The notes under the pieces were generated by a model. The model searched no databases and was not told the DNA's origin. It was given only the letters and a program-made list of their open reading frames with translations. A stretch of 55,628 nt of DNA from an uncultured Ulvibacter sp. (GTDB lineage: Bacteria > Bacteroidota > Bacteroidia > Flavobacteriales > Flavobacteriaceae): the NCBI GenBank assembly GCA_938041335.1, contig CALIAF010000034.1, positions 1-55,628 of the forward strand, in the 5' to 3' direction. Within the stretch, counting starts at the first letter, position 1; the number at the start of each line of letters is the position of its first letter. Positions 37,501 through 45,446 of this stretch are shown here, piece by piece. The position numbers were made by a program, and so were the translations under genes.

Positions 37501-40500
37501 ACACTTACTGGAACAGATAATCTAGATGTAACAATAGGCACTCCAGATAGTGCGACGGTTACTATTAGCGATAATGATGAGACTCCTATAGTTGTTCAAG
37601 GTCAACTATTTACAATAGACGAGAATTTGCCAAATACAACTGCTATAGGAAACATTATAGCAACTGATACAGATCCAGGGACTACTTTTCAAAATTGGAC
37701 TATTTTAAGTGGTAATACAAGTATAGACGGAGATATGGATGGACCTTTCGCTATCGATCCAGCAACAGGATTACTTACTGTAAATGATTCTGGAGATCTT
37801 GATTTTGAAAGCGGGACTACCAGTTTTACACTTTCAATAACAGTTAGTGATGGAACAAATACCAGTGCTCCAGAAACCGTGATCATCAACATTAATGATG
37901 TAAATGAATGCGACCCCTTGGTGCCAGTTACCAATCCAATTACCGTAGCGCTTATAGGTACGAGTTATACCTTAACACAAGCAGACAGAGATGCTATTAC
38001 TAGTGGTAGTACAGGTACCGCTCTAAGCTTTTCATTTAGTCAAGAGACCTTTACTTGTGCAGATATCCCATCTGTAGCTATTACGGTTACTTTTACAGAT
38101 GACTGTGGCACGAGTACTAACGAAATGGTAGCGATTACAATAGAAGATAGCATGGCTCCAGTTGTTAACTGCGTTGCGCCATTCGCCATTCAATTAGACG
38201 TAAACGGTATGGCAAGTATCACAGCAGCAGATGTTGACGGTGGTAGTACAGATAATTGCGGTATCGCAACTATTGTTATTGATGTTACAGATTTTACCTG
38301 TGCAGACATTGGCCCTAATACAGTAACACTTACCGTAACAGACACCAATGGCCTTATGAGTACTTGTACTACAACCGTAACTGTAGAAGACACTTTACCT
38401 CCAGTAGCCATGTGCGTTGCTCCTTTCACTTTGCAACTTGATGCATTAGGAATGGCAAGTATTACTGCTGCTGATATTGACAATGGTAGCACAGATAATT
38501 GTGGTATTGCAACCATCGCAATTGACACATCAGATTTTACCTGTGCAGACATTGGCCCTAATACAGTAACACTTGCCGTAACAGACACCAATGGCCTTAT
38601 GAGTACTTGTACTACAACCGTAACTGTAGAAGATACTTTGCCGCCAATGATTACCTGTCCTTCAGATCAAACTGAAAGCGTAGATACAAATTGCGAATTT
38701 GTGCTCCCAGACTACACTGCTCTTGCAATGGCTACTGATAATTGTGCGGCAGTAATCACTATTACACAAGATCCTGTTGCAGGAACTATTGTAAGCCAAG
38801 GCATTATAGTAGTCACCATTTTTGCAGATGATGGAACCACTACTAACAGTTGTACTTTTAATGTAGACGTACAAGACACAATCCCTCCTACTATTGCCTG
38901 CCCTGGAGATATGACCGAAAATGTAGATGCTACCTGTGCTTTTGTAATTCCAGATTACACTGGATTGGCGACCGCTTTAGACAACTGTGCAAATCCTGTT
39001 TCAGTGTTTCAATTACCAGCTCCTGGAACTATAGCAAGTACTGGGATTACCCTAATAACACTCTCAGCATTTGATGGAACAAACACAACAGATTGTACCT
39101 TTAACCTTACCGTTGTAGATACTATCCCACCCGTAGTAACTTGCCCTGCAGATCAAGCAGAAAGTGCAAATACAGACTGTGAATTTGTACTACCAGATTA
39201 TACTGGACTTGCGACGACTTCAGATAATTGTGGTGTTACATCGATAACACAAACTCCTCCTGCCGGAACCGTTGTTGCCATTGGTGTTACTATAGTTGAG
39301 TTTTTAGTTAGTGATGGAACAAACACGGCTAGTTGTCAATTTAATGTGACCGTTAGTGATACAACCGCACCAATAATAACCTGCTTGGGTGATCAATCTG
39401 AAATTGTTGATGCCAATTGCGAATTTATCATCCCAGATTACATACCAATGATTATTGCAACTGATAATTGTGGGACCGCAACGGTAACACAAAGCCCAGT
39501 CGCAGGAACCATAGTTTCGGCTGGCCTTACAACCATTACAATTACGGCAACAGATGGTGTTAATAGCGATTCTTGCACCTTTGATATTAACGTTGTTGAT
39601 GATGTAGTACCTATGGCAGTTTGTCAAGACATTAACCTAGTACTTGATGCTACAGGTATGGCAACATTAACAGCAGCAGCTATTGATGGAGGTAGCTCAG
39701 ATAACTGCGGAAATGTCACTTTATCAATAGACATAACTACATTTAATTGCGATACATTAGGTGAAAATGATGTCACCCTAATCGTTACAGACGATGCTGG
39801 CAATGAATCAAGCTGTGTAGCCGTAGTTACAGTAATAGATGAAACAGCACCAACAGCAATCTGTCAAGACCTCACCATATTTTTAGATGAAGATGGTCAA
39901 GCAAGTATTACAGTAGATGACGTTAATAATGGCAGTAGTGATGCTTGTGGCGTTTCAGAAGTAAGTATTGATATAACAAATTTTGATTGCTCAAATTTTG
40001 GCGACAACATTGTAACTCTAACGGTCACAGATATAAATGGAAATGAGTCTACTTGCGAAGCTACGGTAACCGTAATGCAAAACAATGCAACGCCAGTGGC
40101 TATGTGTCAAAACATTACAGTAGTGCTTAATCAAGATGGAATGGCCTTTATAACTCCATCTAATGTGGACGGAGGTTCTCTAGGAGAAGGATGTACAAAT
40201 GGGCTTGTGATAGACATAGATACTTTTACCTGTGATGATGCTGGGCTTAATGAAGTGACCCTAACCGTTACAAACGGCAATGGCGAGTCTGCTAGTTGTG
40301 TTGCTATTGTAAACGTAGTTGATAATCTTAGCCCTGTAATTATATGTCCAGAAGATACGGTGATAATTGCCGCACTAGCTCCTTTTGAACTTCCAGATTT
40401 TGTGGTAGACGGAACCGTTACGGTTCAAGATAATTGTTTGGAAACCCTTGTGATTACTCAAGACCCACCAGCAGGAACATTAGTAGAAGAAGGCGAAACA

Positions 40501-40845
40501 GATATTACCATTATTGTAACAGACCCAAGTGGTAACGAAGTTTCTTGTGAGTTCACCATTTTTGTAGATCCTTCATTGAACGCTACTAATTATGAAGAGC
40601 AGCTTAAAACACTGCGCCTCTACCCTAACCCGGCAACTTCATTTATCATACTAGAAAATCCAAATAGTTTAGACCTTAAAGAGGCGCAACTAATTGATGT
40701 ATCTGGTAGGATAGTAAAGCGTTTCAATCTGAGTCAAACAAGCCCAGAGCGCATATTAGATATTTCTGAAATAGCAAGTGCGAGTTACTTCTTACTTGTT
40801 GAAGGTACCGAAGGAAGTGTCTCTTTTCAAGTGATAAAACGATAA
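31594..40845 (+). CDS. Giant multidomain T9SS type A surface protein (FG-GAP-like propeller, beta-helix, Calx-beta, cadherin, HYR repeats)
   Basis: 3083 residues. Signal peptide (1-21, TFTTQAQ). Seven ~56-residue repeats (residues ~22-415, each GQDIDGEAA...SLSADGTIVAIGA) probably close one seven-bladed propeller. A right-handed beta-helix follows at about 420-810 (YVNTNATGLNNGTSWADAF). Residues ~810-1140 are a linker of DDNLTV-like sequence, and ~1140-1580 are Gly/Thr-rich beta-solenoid repeats (TGTGGSGT). An autotransporter-like strand (GTTPGTDYDQLAVTG) follows, then two Calx-beta domains (~1775-1995), a cadherin-like domain (~2000-2105) and about nine HYR-type repeats to ~2990. The end LRLYPNPATSFIIL to VSFQVIKR is a type A sorting domain. 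Likely a surface adhesin or filament; binding partner unknown. Confidence 0.92.
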   Translation: MKKTTLLLLFSFLLTFTTQAQWQQLGQDIDGEAAFDGSGRSVSLSADGSIMAIGAPGNENPNGTTAGHVRVFQNNSGTWAQVGQDIDGEAAGDFSGGAVSLSADGTIVAIGADSNDDNGTSAGHVRVYQNTSGTWTQIGQDIDGEAANDSSGFSVSLSADGTIVAIGAIFNDGVNGGSSGHVRIYAYNGIDTWIQQGQDIDGEAASDRSGQSVALSADGAIVAIGANFNAGVNGTFSGHVRIYQNNSGTWTQIGQDIDGEAASDVSGESVALSADGSIVAIGAIGNDDNGTSAGHVRVYQNNSGTWTQVGQDIDGETTMDLSGAAVSLSADGTIVAIGATSNDGNGSNAGHVRIYQNNSGTWTQVGDDIDGEAAGDDSGEALTLSADGSIVAVGAYRNNGVNGADYGHVRVYEYIAPSPCIAATRLYVNTNATGLNNGTSWADAFTDLQPALDCADAGEEIWVAEGTYTPTESPDGAPTGTGNERFRAFHLANKDLKIYGGFNGTETLLSERDFKANATILSGDFNNDDVVTGTGATLTFTNNTENAYHVLINLNLTAAAILDGFSILGGNADGFVSYSYAGINFSSSIGGGIYNRFSSPTLSNLVVTENHANNFGGGLYQNGDSSITNSTFSKNNTNFFGGGIENTGSITLTNVTISGNNANVNGGGFFNEFSTSATLTNVTFALNNASAGGGLHNKNSTTTILKNTVFFDNTAANHKDIFNDGGATTISFSAVEDYTGTCTDCITLTASPFTDATNPGGADNIFATADDGLVLIPGSPPVGAGTATGAPTTDITGATRPNPPSMGAYEEAPALANILVNVGTGDLEFIDTADRDDDLTIVINGANYRLSDPTNPLTAGAGAAQIDANTVDVPIASVTGDITINTMGGDDSFTTDFSGGNFTDSINYDGGTQNASNPGDILILEGGVTFASVEHTFVNDSDGSVAVAGNPLISYVGLEPVIDNLSVTDRVFTFTGAAETITLSDDLDAADNESFIDSTLGESVTFTNPTNSVTINTEVSGGSGADILNIQGLDANFDADLTVNAGADDGANFITSPTSIGTGSYDINGRTITASQNITTTGAGSITFNAFLSILVGPHNITAQNGTITLNANATNTLTNGNQTAIRLLNTAIRTTGSGNINLTGIATSNGLTDIIIGVFLEGAVQIEALGSGAINITGVGGNGTSDNYGIRVGAGTIKTSGSGIQLNGTGGNGSDSGNYGIEILPNAVIEDLAGGDIIVNGIGGSGTVFNVGILNGGNLTTTTGAITVTGEGSSIATGTGNYGIFLFGNTGTGTIETQDGVITLEGTSGTGTEDNDGIKMQGGAVVQATGTGIIMLDGTSTGGTVNNNGVFIDGTGTTINAAGGNIDITGQGALGASGNDNYGIKITDDADIENTTAGTITLTGTGGSGSFGNTGININSQSSITSQNGAITISGTGGTGTGGFHTGVVAGNQPIIESTGVGAISITGMGGSGTAFNQGIDILSSVYMSSMGGDIMLQGTGGTGTGSGQNGIFIGVDTNFTTTGTGNITMNGTGGSGIDQNHGLVIRSDSNINSLATVFSLVDGTIALNGVATDASDGVRIASPVTTTGTEIVSINGTTTDATANAINITSDIDPGSISTGGTITVTATTGKIKTLGGIPANTQFTATTATFNGVLSPGQSPGLLNVAGNVNIGIGDTIEIEINGTTPGTDYDQLAVTGMVDITDATLTLVDGLAADAAINTTFTIIDNDGTDAILGNFNGLVEGAIIPFNGQSLSISYVGGDGNDAVLTVVPATLSIVATTQAAEDATDGLFTISTSNQFSTPVTVNLMITGTATEGTDYATIGASVVFPANQDTLTIPLDVTADAFIEGDETVIVTMTGTDNANASIGTPDNATVTITDDDAATLSIAATTQAAEDATNGIFTITASQQFPTDTNVTFTVLGTATAGTDYTDLGTSFVFPANTNSVTITVPVIADTIDEADETVIVTLTGTDNLDVTIGTPDSATVTISDNDETPIVVQGQLFTIDENLPNTTAIGNIIATDTDPGTTFQNWTILSGNTSIDGDMDGPFAIDPATGLLTVNDSGDLDFESGTTSFTLSITVSDGTNTSAPETVIININDVNECDPLVPVTNPITVALIGTSYTLTQADRDAITSGSTGTALSFSFSQETFTCADIPSVAITVTFTDDCGTSTNEMVAITIEDSMAPVVNCVAPFAIQLDVNGMASITAADVDGGSTDNCGIATIVIDVTDFTCADIGPNTVTLTVTDTNGLMSTCTTTVTVEDTLPPVAMCVAPFTLQLDALGMASITAADIDNGSTDNCGIATIAIDTSDFTCADIGPNTVTLAVTDTNGLMSTCTTTVTVEDTLPPMITCPSDQTESVDTNCEFVLPDYTALAMATDNCAAVITITQDPVAGTIVSQGIIVVTIFADDGTTTNSCTFNVDVQDTIPPTIACPGDMTENVDATCAFVIPDYTGLATALDNCANPVSVFQLPAPGTIASTGITLITLSAFDGTNTTDCTFNLTVVDTIPPVVTCPADQAESANTDCEFVLPDYTGLATTSDNCGVTSITQTPPAGTVVAIGVTIVEFLVSDGTNTASCQFNVTVSDTTAPIITCLGDQSEIVDANCEFIIPDYIPMIIATDNCGTATVTQSPVAGTIVSAGLTTITITATDGVNSDSCTFDINVVDDVVPMAVCQDINLVLDATGMATLTAAAIDGGSSDNCGNVTLSIDITTFNCDTLGENDVTLIVTDDAGNESSCVAVVTVIDETAPTAICQDLTIFLDEDGQASITVDDVNNGSSDACGVSEVSIDITNFDCSNFGDNIVTLTVTDINGNESTCEATVTVMQNNATPVAMCQNITVVLNQDGMAFITPSNVDGGSLGEGCTNGLVIDIDTFTCDDAGLNEVTLTVTNGNGESASCVAIVNVVDNLSPVIICPEDTVIIAALAPFELPDFVVDGTVTVQDNCLETLVITQDPPAGTLVEEGETDITIIVTDPSGNEVSCEFTIFVDPSLNATNYEEQLKTLRLYPNPATSFIILENPNSLDLKEAQLIDVSGRIVKRFNLSQTSPERILDISEIASASYFLLVEGTEGSVSFQVIKR
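31657..32837 (+). repeat. Seven tandem ~170-bp coding repeats (propeller blades)
   Basis: Seven copies begin with the codons for W-x-x-x-GQDIDGE. They keep long nucleotide identities such as GATATTGATGGAGAAGC, so they are recent or homogenised duplications. Seven units match a complete beta-propeller. Confidence 0.85.
38288..38633 (+). repeat. 243-bp in-frame duplication inside the HYR region
   Basis: 103 bases at 38288-38390 recur at 38531-38633 with a single difference (A at 38332, G at 38575). The period is 243 bases, 81 codons, equal to one HYR-like domain. Confidence 0.9.
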
Positions 40846-40867
40846 AACAGTATCAACACGATATAAC

Positions 40868-40905
40868 AATCCCTTTTGTAATTGAATTTGCAAAAGGGAT
40901 TTTTG
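40868..40905 (+). terminator. Intrinsic terminator of the giant protein gene
   Basis: Stem AATCCCTTTTG / CAAAAGGGATT with a 12-nt loop, followed by T-rich sequence, 23 bases after the stop. Confidence 0.85.
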
Positions 40906-40943
40906 ATTATAAGTTTGCTACCTTTACCTTATAATTATAAGAG

Positions 40944-41150
40944 ATGACAAAGCTATTTTTACTTCTGTTTTTTACTTTTTCTTTGGTTTCAAATTGTGAA
41001 GACAAAAAGAATAAAGAATCATCACATCATTCTGAAGCTGAAATGCACGATAAAAAAGTACCGCACGATTCACTACTTGTACCAGAACATCAAACGCCAC
41101 CTATTTTTAAAGAAAGTAAGTTACCACCCAAAAAAAACGATACGATTTAA
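40944..41150 (+). CDS. Small histidine-rich lipoprotein
   Basis: 68 residues. Signal peptide II with the lipobox-like LVSNC (mature start CEDKKNKESSHHSEAEMHDK). The mature part is about 50 residues, hydrophilic, with several His residues (HHSEAEMH, VPHDSLLVPEH), suggestive of metal contact but not proof. The stop overlaps the ATG of the DoxX gene (TAATG), which argues strongly that it is translated. No homologue recognised. Confidence 0.65.
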   Translation: MTKLFLLLFFTFSLVSNCEDKKNKESSHHSEAEMHDKKVPHDSLLVPEHQTPPIFKESKLPPKKNDTI

Positions 41151-41503
41151 TGTTACCTTGGCATCAATATATTTTCGGACTATTATTTATACTAGCCGGA
41201 GCAAACCACTTTAGAACTCCAAAAATTTACGAACGGATCATCCCGCCTTATTTGCCTTCTCCAAAAATGCTCAATATTTTAAGCGGAGTTGCAGAGATGG
41301 TATTGGGTTTTATGCTGCTCAATCCAGAATCGCAAACTATTGCATCTTGGGGAATCATAGGGCTACTCATACTTTTTATTCCCGTACATATTTATATGCT
41401 GCAAGAAAAAAAGGCATCATTAAAAATGCCCAAATGGCTTCTTACACTTAGGCTCCCCTTTCAATTTGTATTAATGTATTGGGCAAATCAATATGTAGTC
41501 TAA
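41150..41503 (+). CDS. DoxX family membrane protein
   Basis: 117 residues, four predicted helices. FGLLFILAGANHFRTPKIYE and LPSPKMLNILSGVAEMVLGF are typical of small DoxX-like proteins, as is PVHIYML. The role of such proteins in the membrane is not well defined; some bind thiols or quinols. It shares one base with the lipoprotein stop and one with the AlkB start (TAATG at both ends), so three genes are translationally coupled. Confidence 0.85.
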   Translation: MLPWHQYIFGLLFILAGANHFRTPKIYERIIPPYLPSPKMLNILSGVAEMVLGFMLLNPESQTIASWGIIGLLILFIPVHIYMLQEKKASLKMPKWLLTLRLPFQFVLMYWANQYVV

Positions 41504-42123
41504 TGGATCTTTTTTCTTCGGAAATATCAAAGACTTCTCAAATAGTGCCTTTAAAGGATGCAACGGTTAGCTATTCTAAACACTTTTATGATGATGCAAA
41601 AGCGCATACTTTATTTCAAAAACTTTTAGCAGAAATAACTTGGCAACAAGACGAAATCACCTTGTTTGGCAAAACCCATTTACAACCCAGACTTACGGCG
41701 CTTTATGCTAACGATAGCACTCCTTATTCTTATAGTGGTATAGTGATGACGCCTAGCACATTTTCGCCCACGCTAAAAACCATTAAAGAGGATATTGAGC
41801 AATTTACTAGAGAAAAATTTAATGCCGTACTCTGTAATTTATACCGAGACGGAAAAGATAGTAACGGCTGGCATAGTGATGATGAAAAAGAATTGGGTGC
41901 GCATCCGTACATCGCCTCCCTAAGTTTTGGTGAGACAAGAATGTTTCATTTAAAACACAAAGAAGATCGAGAGATGACTGCAAAATTACCCTTAACAAAT
42001 GGAAGTTTGCTCTGTATGGGGGGTGCTACTCAAGAGTATTATAAACATCAAATAGCAAAAACCCAAAAAACCGTACAGCCCAGAATTAACCTGACTTTTA
42101 GAAAATTATACAAACTCCATTAG
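41503..42123 (+). CDS. AlkB-type 2-oxoglutarate/Fe(II) dioxygenase
   Basis: 206 residues from ATG 41503. An in-frame ATG at 41479 is inside the DoxX gene. Fe(II) ligands are His124 and Asp126 (NGWHSDDEKELG) and His182 (YYKHQIAKT); Arg194 and Arg200 in QPRINLTFRKL bind 2-oxoglutarate. The family oxidatively removes alkyl groups from DNA or RNA bases. It is coupled to the DoxX gene and convergent with the nuclease gene, with one base between the two stops. It is closer to AlkB-homolog repair enzymes than to the modification hydroxylases. Confidence 0.93.
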   Translation: MDLFSSEISKTSQIVPLKDATVSYSKHFYDDAKAHTLFQKLLAEITWQQDEITLFGKTHLQPRLTALYANDSTPYSYSGIVMTPSTFSPTLKTIKEDIEQFTREKFNAVLCNLYRDGKDSNGWHSDDEKELGAHPYIASLSFGETRMFHLKHKEDREMTAKLPLTNGSLLCMGGATQEYYKHQIAKTQKTVQPRINLTFRKLYKLH

Positions 42124-42124
42124 C

Positions 42125-42901
42125 TTAACCAAATATATCGTTAAGTACAGTTGCAAGTCTAATCCCTCCCTTATGAAGTTGCATTTTAGTGACCTCTAGA
42201 TAGTCAAACATATAGCGGTATCCAAGTTTATCTCCAGGCGAAGTATTCTTATAAATATCTTCGCATAACACCCGGCTTTCTGCTGCCCAAGTAGCCGCAT
42301 TCCCTTTTTTTATTTCTAAAATTTGCCCCTTTGATAATCGCTTTCTGTTTTTTGTCAACTCTGTATATGACATTTGATAACTCTCTATGATATCAGTATC
42401 CCAAACAGCGTGAAGGTTAGTACCTTTATCAAACCATTGTACTTGAAATCTGTTACCTCCTTTATCTTCGGCAAGACCGACGTGCAATGGTTGGTGAAGA
42501 TCACCAATAAAATGAACGAGCATTTTTAGGTAGAATTCTTTATCATCTCTAGAAGATTTCTCATCCTTTATGATACCAATACACTTGTTTATTGCCACAA
42601 TAATATCACCCTTTTCACTTTTAGGATGTGTCTCATAGGTCTTATCAAAAGGAAAACTCACATAATGCCAGGGCCCAAAAGATCTATATTGATCATCGCT
42701 TCGTATTTCATCTGCAAAAGTTGACACCATTGCTAATGACTTTCCATTTAATAAGTTGTCTATTGCTTTTTGCGCTTTTTTAGACAAATGCGCTTCTGCA
42801 ATAGCCCCTACGGTTCTGTGACCGTTTTTACCCCAGTCTGGAGCGGCTTGGATTGTAATAGAAAAAAGGAAGAGTAAACAAAAAGAAAGTCTCGTTATCA
42901 T
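42125..42901 (-). CDS. S1/P1 family zinc nuclease
   Basis: 258 residues from ATG 42901. The frame extends upstream to 43006 but that part overlaps the promoter and the next gene. Signal peptide (SFCLLFLFSITIQAA). The mature start PDWGKNGHRTVGAIAEAHL has the Trp and His that bind zinc; HFIGDLHQPLHVGLAEDKGG and NLHAVWDTDII supply the remaining ligands. It degrades single-stranded DNA and RNA outside the cytoplasm for phosphate and nucleotides. The Trp is not directly at a standard cleavage site, so processing may differ. A TATATTTG element lies upstream. Confidence 0.92.
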   Translation of the reverse strand: MITRLSFCLLFLFSITIQAAPDWGKNGHRTVGAIAEAHLSKKAQKAIDNLLNGKSLAMVSTFADEIRSDDQYRSFGPWHYVSFPFDKTYETHPKSEKGDIIVAINKCIGIIKDEKSSRDDKEFYLKMLVHFIGDLHQPLHVGLAEDKGGNRFQVQWFDKGTNLHAVWDTDIIESYQMSYTELTKNRKRLSKGQILEIKKGNAATWAAESRVLCEDIYKNTSPGDKLGYRYMFDYLEVTKMQLHKGGIRLATVLNDIFG

Positions 42902-42917
42902 AATGTAAGTGTTTCTA

Positions 42918-42925
42918 CAAATATA
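42918..42925 (-). promoter_or_regulatory. TAnnTTTG -7 element of the S1/P1 nuclease gene
   Basis: TATATTTG on the minus strand, 16 bases before the ATG. Such a short leader is compatible with the weak Shine-Dalgarno use of these bacteria. It supports the start at 42901 over 43006. Confidence 0.5.
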
Positions 42926-43035
42926 AGGGAGTACACTCGTATTGTATAAATCAAAATAAAATTTATTGAAAATATACACGCAAGGCACATTCCTTGCGTT
43001 ATCCATTATACAGTATCTTTAAACAAAATATAATT

Positions 43036-43971
43036 ATGAAAACTATCTTCATCCTTTTATGCTCTTTTTTCTTTATCAGTGCATCTGCTCAAAATTACAC
43101 TGCACGAGACCTTAAAGTCTCACAATATATTGACGGAACCCTCCTGTCTCCAAATGAGACGGTTAAACCTCCATTAGCAATACTAATTGCCGGAAGTGGG
43201 CCTACAGATAGAAATGGAAACCAAATGATGATGAAAAACAACTCCTTAAAATTGCTGGCCGAAAGCTTAAGCAATGATGGGATTGCGACTTTTAGATACG
43301 ACAAACGTATTGTAAAAATGATGCAAGATCGCACGAACTTTAGTGAACGCGATTTTAAGTTTGATGACTTTATTGAAGACGCCACTGCCGTAGTAGACTT
43401 CTTTACAAAAACAAATGACTTTTCTCGTGTTTATGTAATTGGCCATAGCCAAGGTTCACTAGTTGGGATGGCGGCCATAAGCTCACGTAGCGATGTAGAT
43501 GGTTTTATCTCTATAGCTGGTGCTGGACAATCTGTAGATAAAGTAATCGTTGATCAATTAGGAAAACAAGCTCCCGCGCTAAAAGAAAATGCTATAGAAG
43601 CCTTTAATGATATTAGGTTAACGGGAGAATCTAAAAACTTTAGCCCCGGATTAGCTTCTATTTTTAGAGCTGACATCCAACCTTTTATTTCTAGCTGGAT
43701 GCAGTACGATCCGCAAGCACTTGTTGCAGGCTTAGAGATTCCTGTATTGCTCATTAATGGAACCAATGACATTCAAGTAGATGAAAATGAAGCAAAAATG
43801 TTGCAGCTAGCTCAAAAGAATGCCTCTTTACTACTTATAGAAAATATGAACCATATTTTAAGAGTGATTACAGAACCGGGTATGGATAATCAGAAATCTT
43901 ACAATGAGCCAAATAGGCCTATTGCCTCTGAATTGCCCAATGCAATTTCAACTTTTATTAAGAAAAATTAG
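43036..43971 (+). CDS. Exported alpha/beta hydrolase
   Basis: 311 residues from ATG 43036 (an earlier ATG at 42994 overlaps the nuclease promoter). Signal peptide (ILLCSFFFISASAQ). The nucleophile elbow GHSQGSL (Ser138), acidic residue in INGTNDIQVDE and His in ENMNHILR form the catalytic triad, and IAGSGPTDRNGN is the oxyanion-hole strand. Possible esterase or peptidase of the periplasm; substrate unknown. Confidence 0.9.
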   Translation: MKTIFILLCSFFFISASAQNYTARDLKVSQYIDGTLLSPNETVKPPLAILIAGSGPTDRNGNQMMMKNNSLKLLAESLSNDGIATFRYDKRIVKMMQDRTNFSERDFKFDDFIEDATAVVDFFTKTNDFSRVYVIGHSQGSLVGMAAISSRSDVDGFISIAGAGQSVDKVIVDQLGKQAPALKENAIEAFNDIRLTGESKNFSPGLASIFRADIQPFISSWMQYDPQALVAGLEIPVLLINGTNDIQVDENEAKMLQLAQKNASLLLIENMNHILRVITEPGMDNQKSYNEPNRPIASELPNAISTFIKKN

Positions 43972-44033
43972 TGCCCTTGTTTCTTCGGAAATAGTCAAAT
44001 AAAAAATTGTATTTTGCATCAAAACTAAGCATT

Positions 44034-45371
44034 ATGCAAGATACCGTTACCGAAATCATAAAAGATACCACACCATTTTTTACTCAGGATACCATTGTTT
44101 TTGGGATTTTGATGGTTTCTTTAGGACTTATCTTTTACACTTCGTCAAAAAAAGAAGGGTTCTGGAAAGTTTTTTACAGCATTGTCCCTGCCCTATTTAT
44201 GGCATACTTAATTCCGGCAATTTTCACCACAGTTGGTCTTATCTCTCCGGAGTGGACCTCTATTAATGAAGCTGGTGATGCTGCAGAAGGCAGCTCTAAT
44301 CTTTATTACATCTCGAGCAGGTATCTATTGCCCGCAGCACTCGTTTTAATGACCTTAAGTATTGACCTAAAGGCCGTTTTTAATTTAGGCCCAAAGGCCT
44401 TAATCATGTTTCTAACTGGAACTGCCGGAATTATTATTGGAGGTCCCATTGCAGTATTATTAATAGGAACCATCTCTCCAGAAACTGTAGGCGGTGAAGG
44501 AGCAGATGCGGTATGGAAAGGACTTTCTACTCTTGCGGGTAGCTGGATAGGCGGTGGTGCAAACCAAACAGCAATGCTAGAAGTATACGGATACAACCAA
44601 AAACTATATGGCGGGATGGTATTTGTAGATATTGTAATTGCAAATATTTGGATGGCTATCATCTTAATTGGAATTGGAAAATCTGCAAAAATTGATAAAT
44701 GGTTAGGTGCAGATACCTCTGCTATTGAATCACTTAAAGAAAAAGTTTCTAATTACGCATTAGAAAAAGAACGAAATCCTTCATTGACAGATTTAATGGT
44801 ATTAGCAGCAATAGCCTTCGGTACAGTAGGTTTTGCTCATTTTGGCGCTGGATACATGAGTGGCTTTTTTACAGATTTTGTAAACGGTCTCGAACCGGGT
44901 CTCACAAGAAATTTATTTACTTTTTTGAGTTCTTCTTTCTTTTGGATGATTTCTATAACAACCATTATTGGAATTATACTGTCTTATACAAAACTTAGAA
45001 GTTATGAAGGAGCTGGGGCAAGCAAATTTGGAAGTGTATTTATATATATACTCGTGGCATCTATTGGAATGAAAATGGATCTTATGCTCATTTTTGATAA
45101 TTTAGGACTCATCGCCATAGGCGCCGTATGGATGACCATCCACGCTGGCTTACTTATACTTGTAGCAAAACTTATTAAAGCGCCTTATTTCTTTCTGGCT
45201 GTAGGTAGTCAGGCAAATGTAGGAGGAGCAGCATCTGCTCCTATTGTGGCATCTGCCTTTCATCCCTCATTAGCAACCGTAGGTGTTTTACTGGCAGTTT
45301 TTGGATATGCGATAGGAACTATTGGTGCGGTAGCTTGTACCTTCTTAATGCAACTGGCAGCTGCAGGATAG
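44034..45371 (+). CDS. DUF819 family membrane protein
   Basis: 445 residues from ATG 44034; a TTG at 44007 is unlikely. About 11-12 predicted membrane helices. GTAGIIIGGPIAVLLIG, GSWIGGGANQTAMLEVY and SQANVGGAASAPIVASAFH are the conserved inverted-repeat motifs of the family (YjcL-like). It probably carries a small solute across the inner membrane, but the substrate is not known. Confidence 0.9.
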   Translation: MQDTVTEIIKDTTPFFTQDTIVFGILMVSLGLIFYTSSKKEGFWKVFYSIVPALFMAYLIPAIFTTVGLISPEWTSINEAGDAAEGSSNLYYISSRYLLPAALVLMTLSIDLKAVFNLGPKALIMFLTGTAGIIIGGPIAVLLIGTISPETVGGEGADAVWKGLSTLAGSWIGGGANQTAMLEVYGYNQKLYGGMVFVDIVIANIWMAIILIGIGKSAKIDKWLGADTSAIESLKEKVSNYALEKERNPSLTDLMVLAAIAFGTVGFAHFGAGYMSGFFTDFVNGLEPGLTRNLFTFLSSSFFWMISITTIIGIILSYTKLRSYEGAGASKFGSVFIYILVASIGMKMDLMLIFDNLGLIAIGAVWMTIHAGLLILVAKLIKAPYFFLAVGSQANVGGAASAPIVASAFHPSLATVGVLLAVFGYAIGTIGAVACTFLMQLAAAG

Positions 45372-45446
45372 ATTCATTTTTTACTGAAATATTCTGTCTA
45401 GAAATTCAGCTATTTTATACATCTTTGCCGTCTCAATATTATAGCT

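Noticed and set aside
42902-43006. Upstream extension of the S1/P1 nuclease start
   Set aside because: The extra residues show no signal peptide character and cover the -7 element; ATG 42901 is followed at once by a proper signal peptide.
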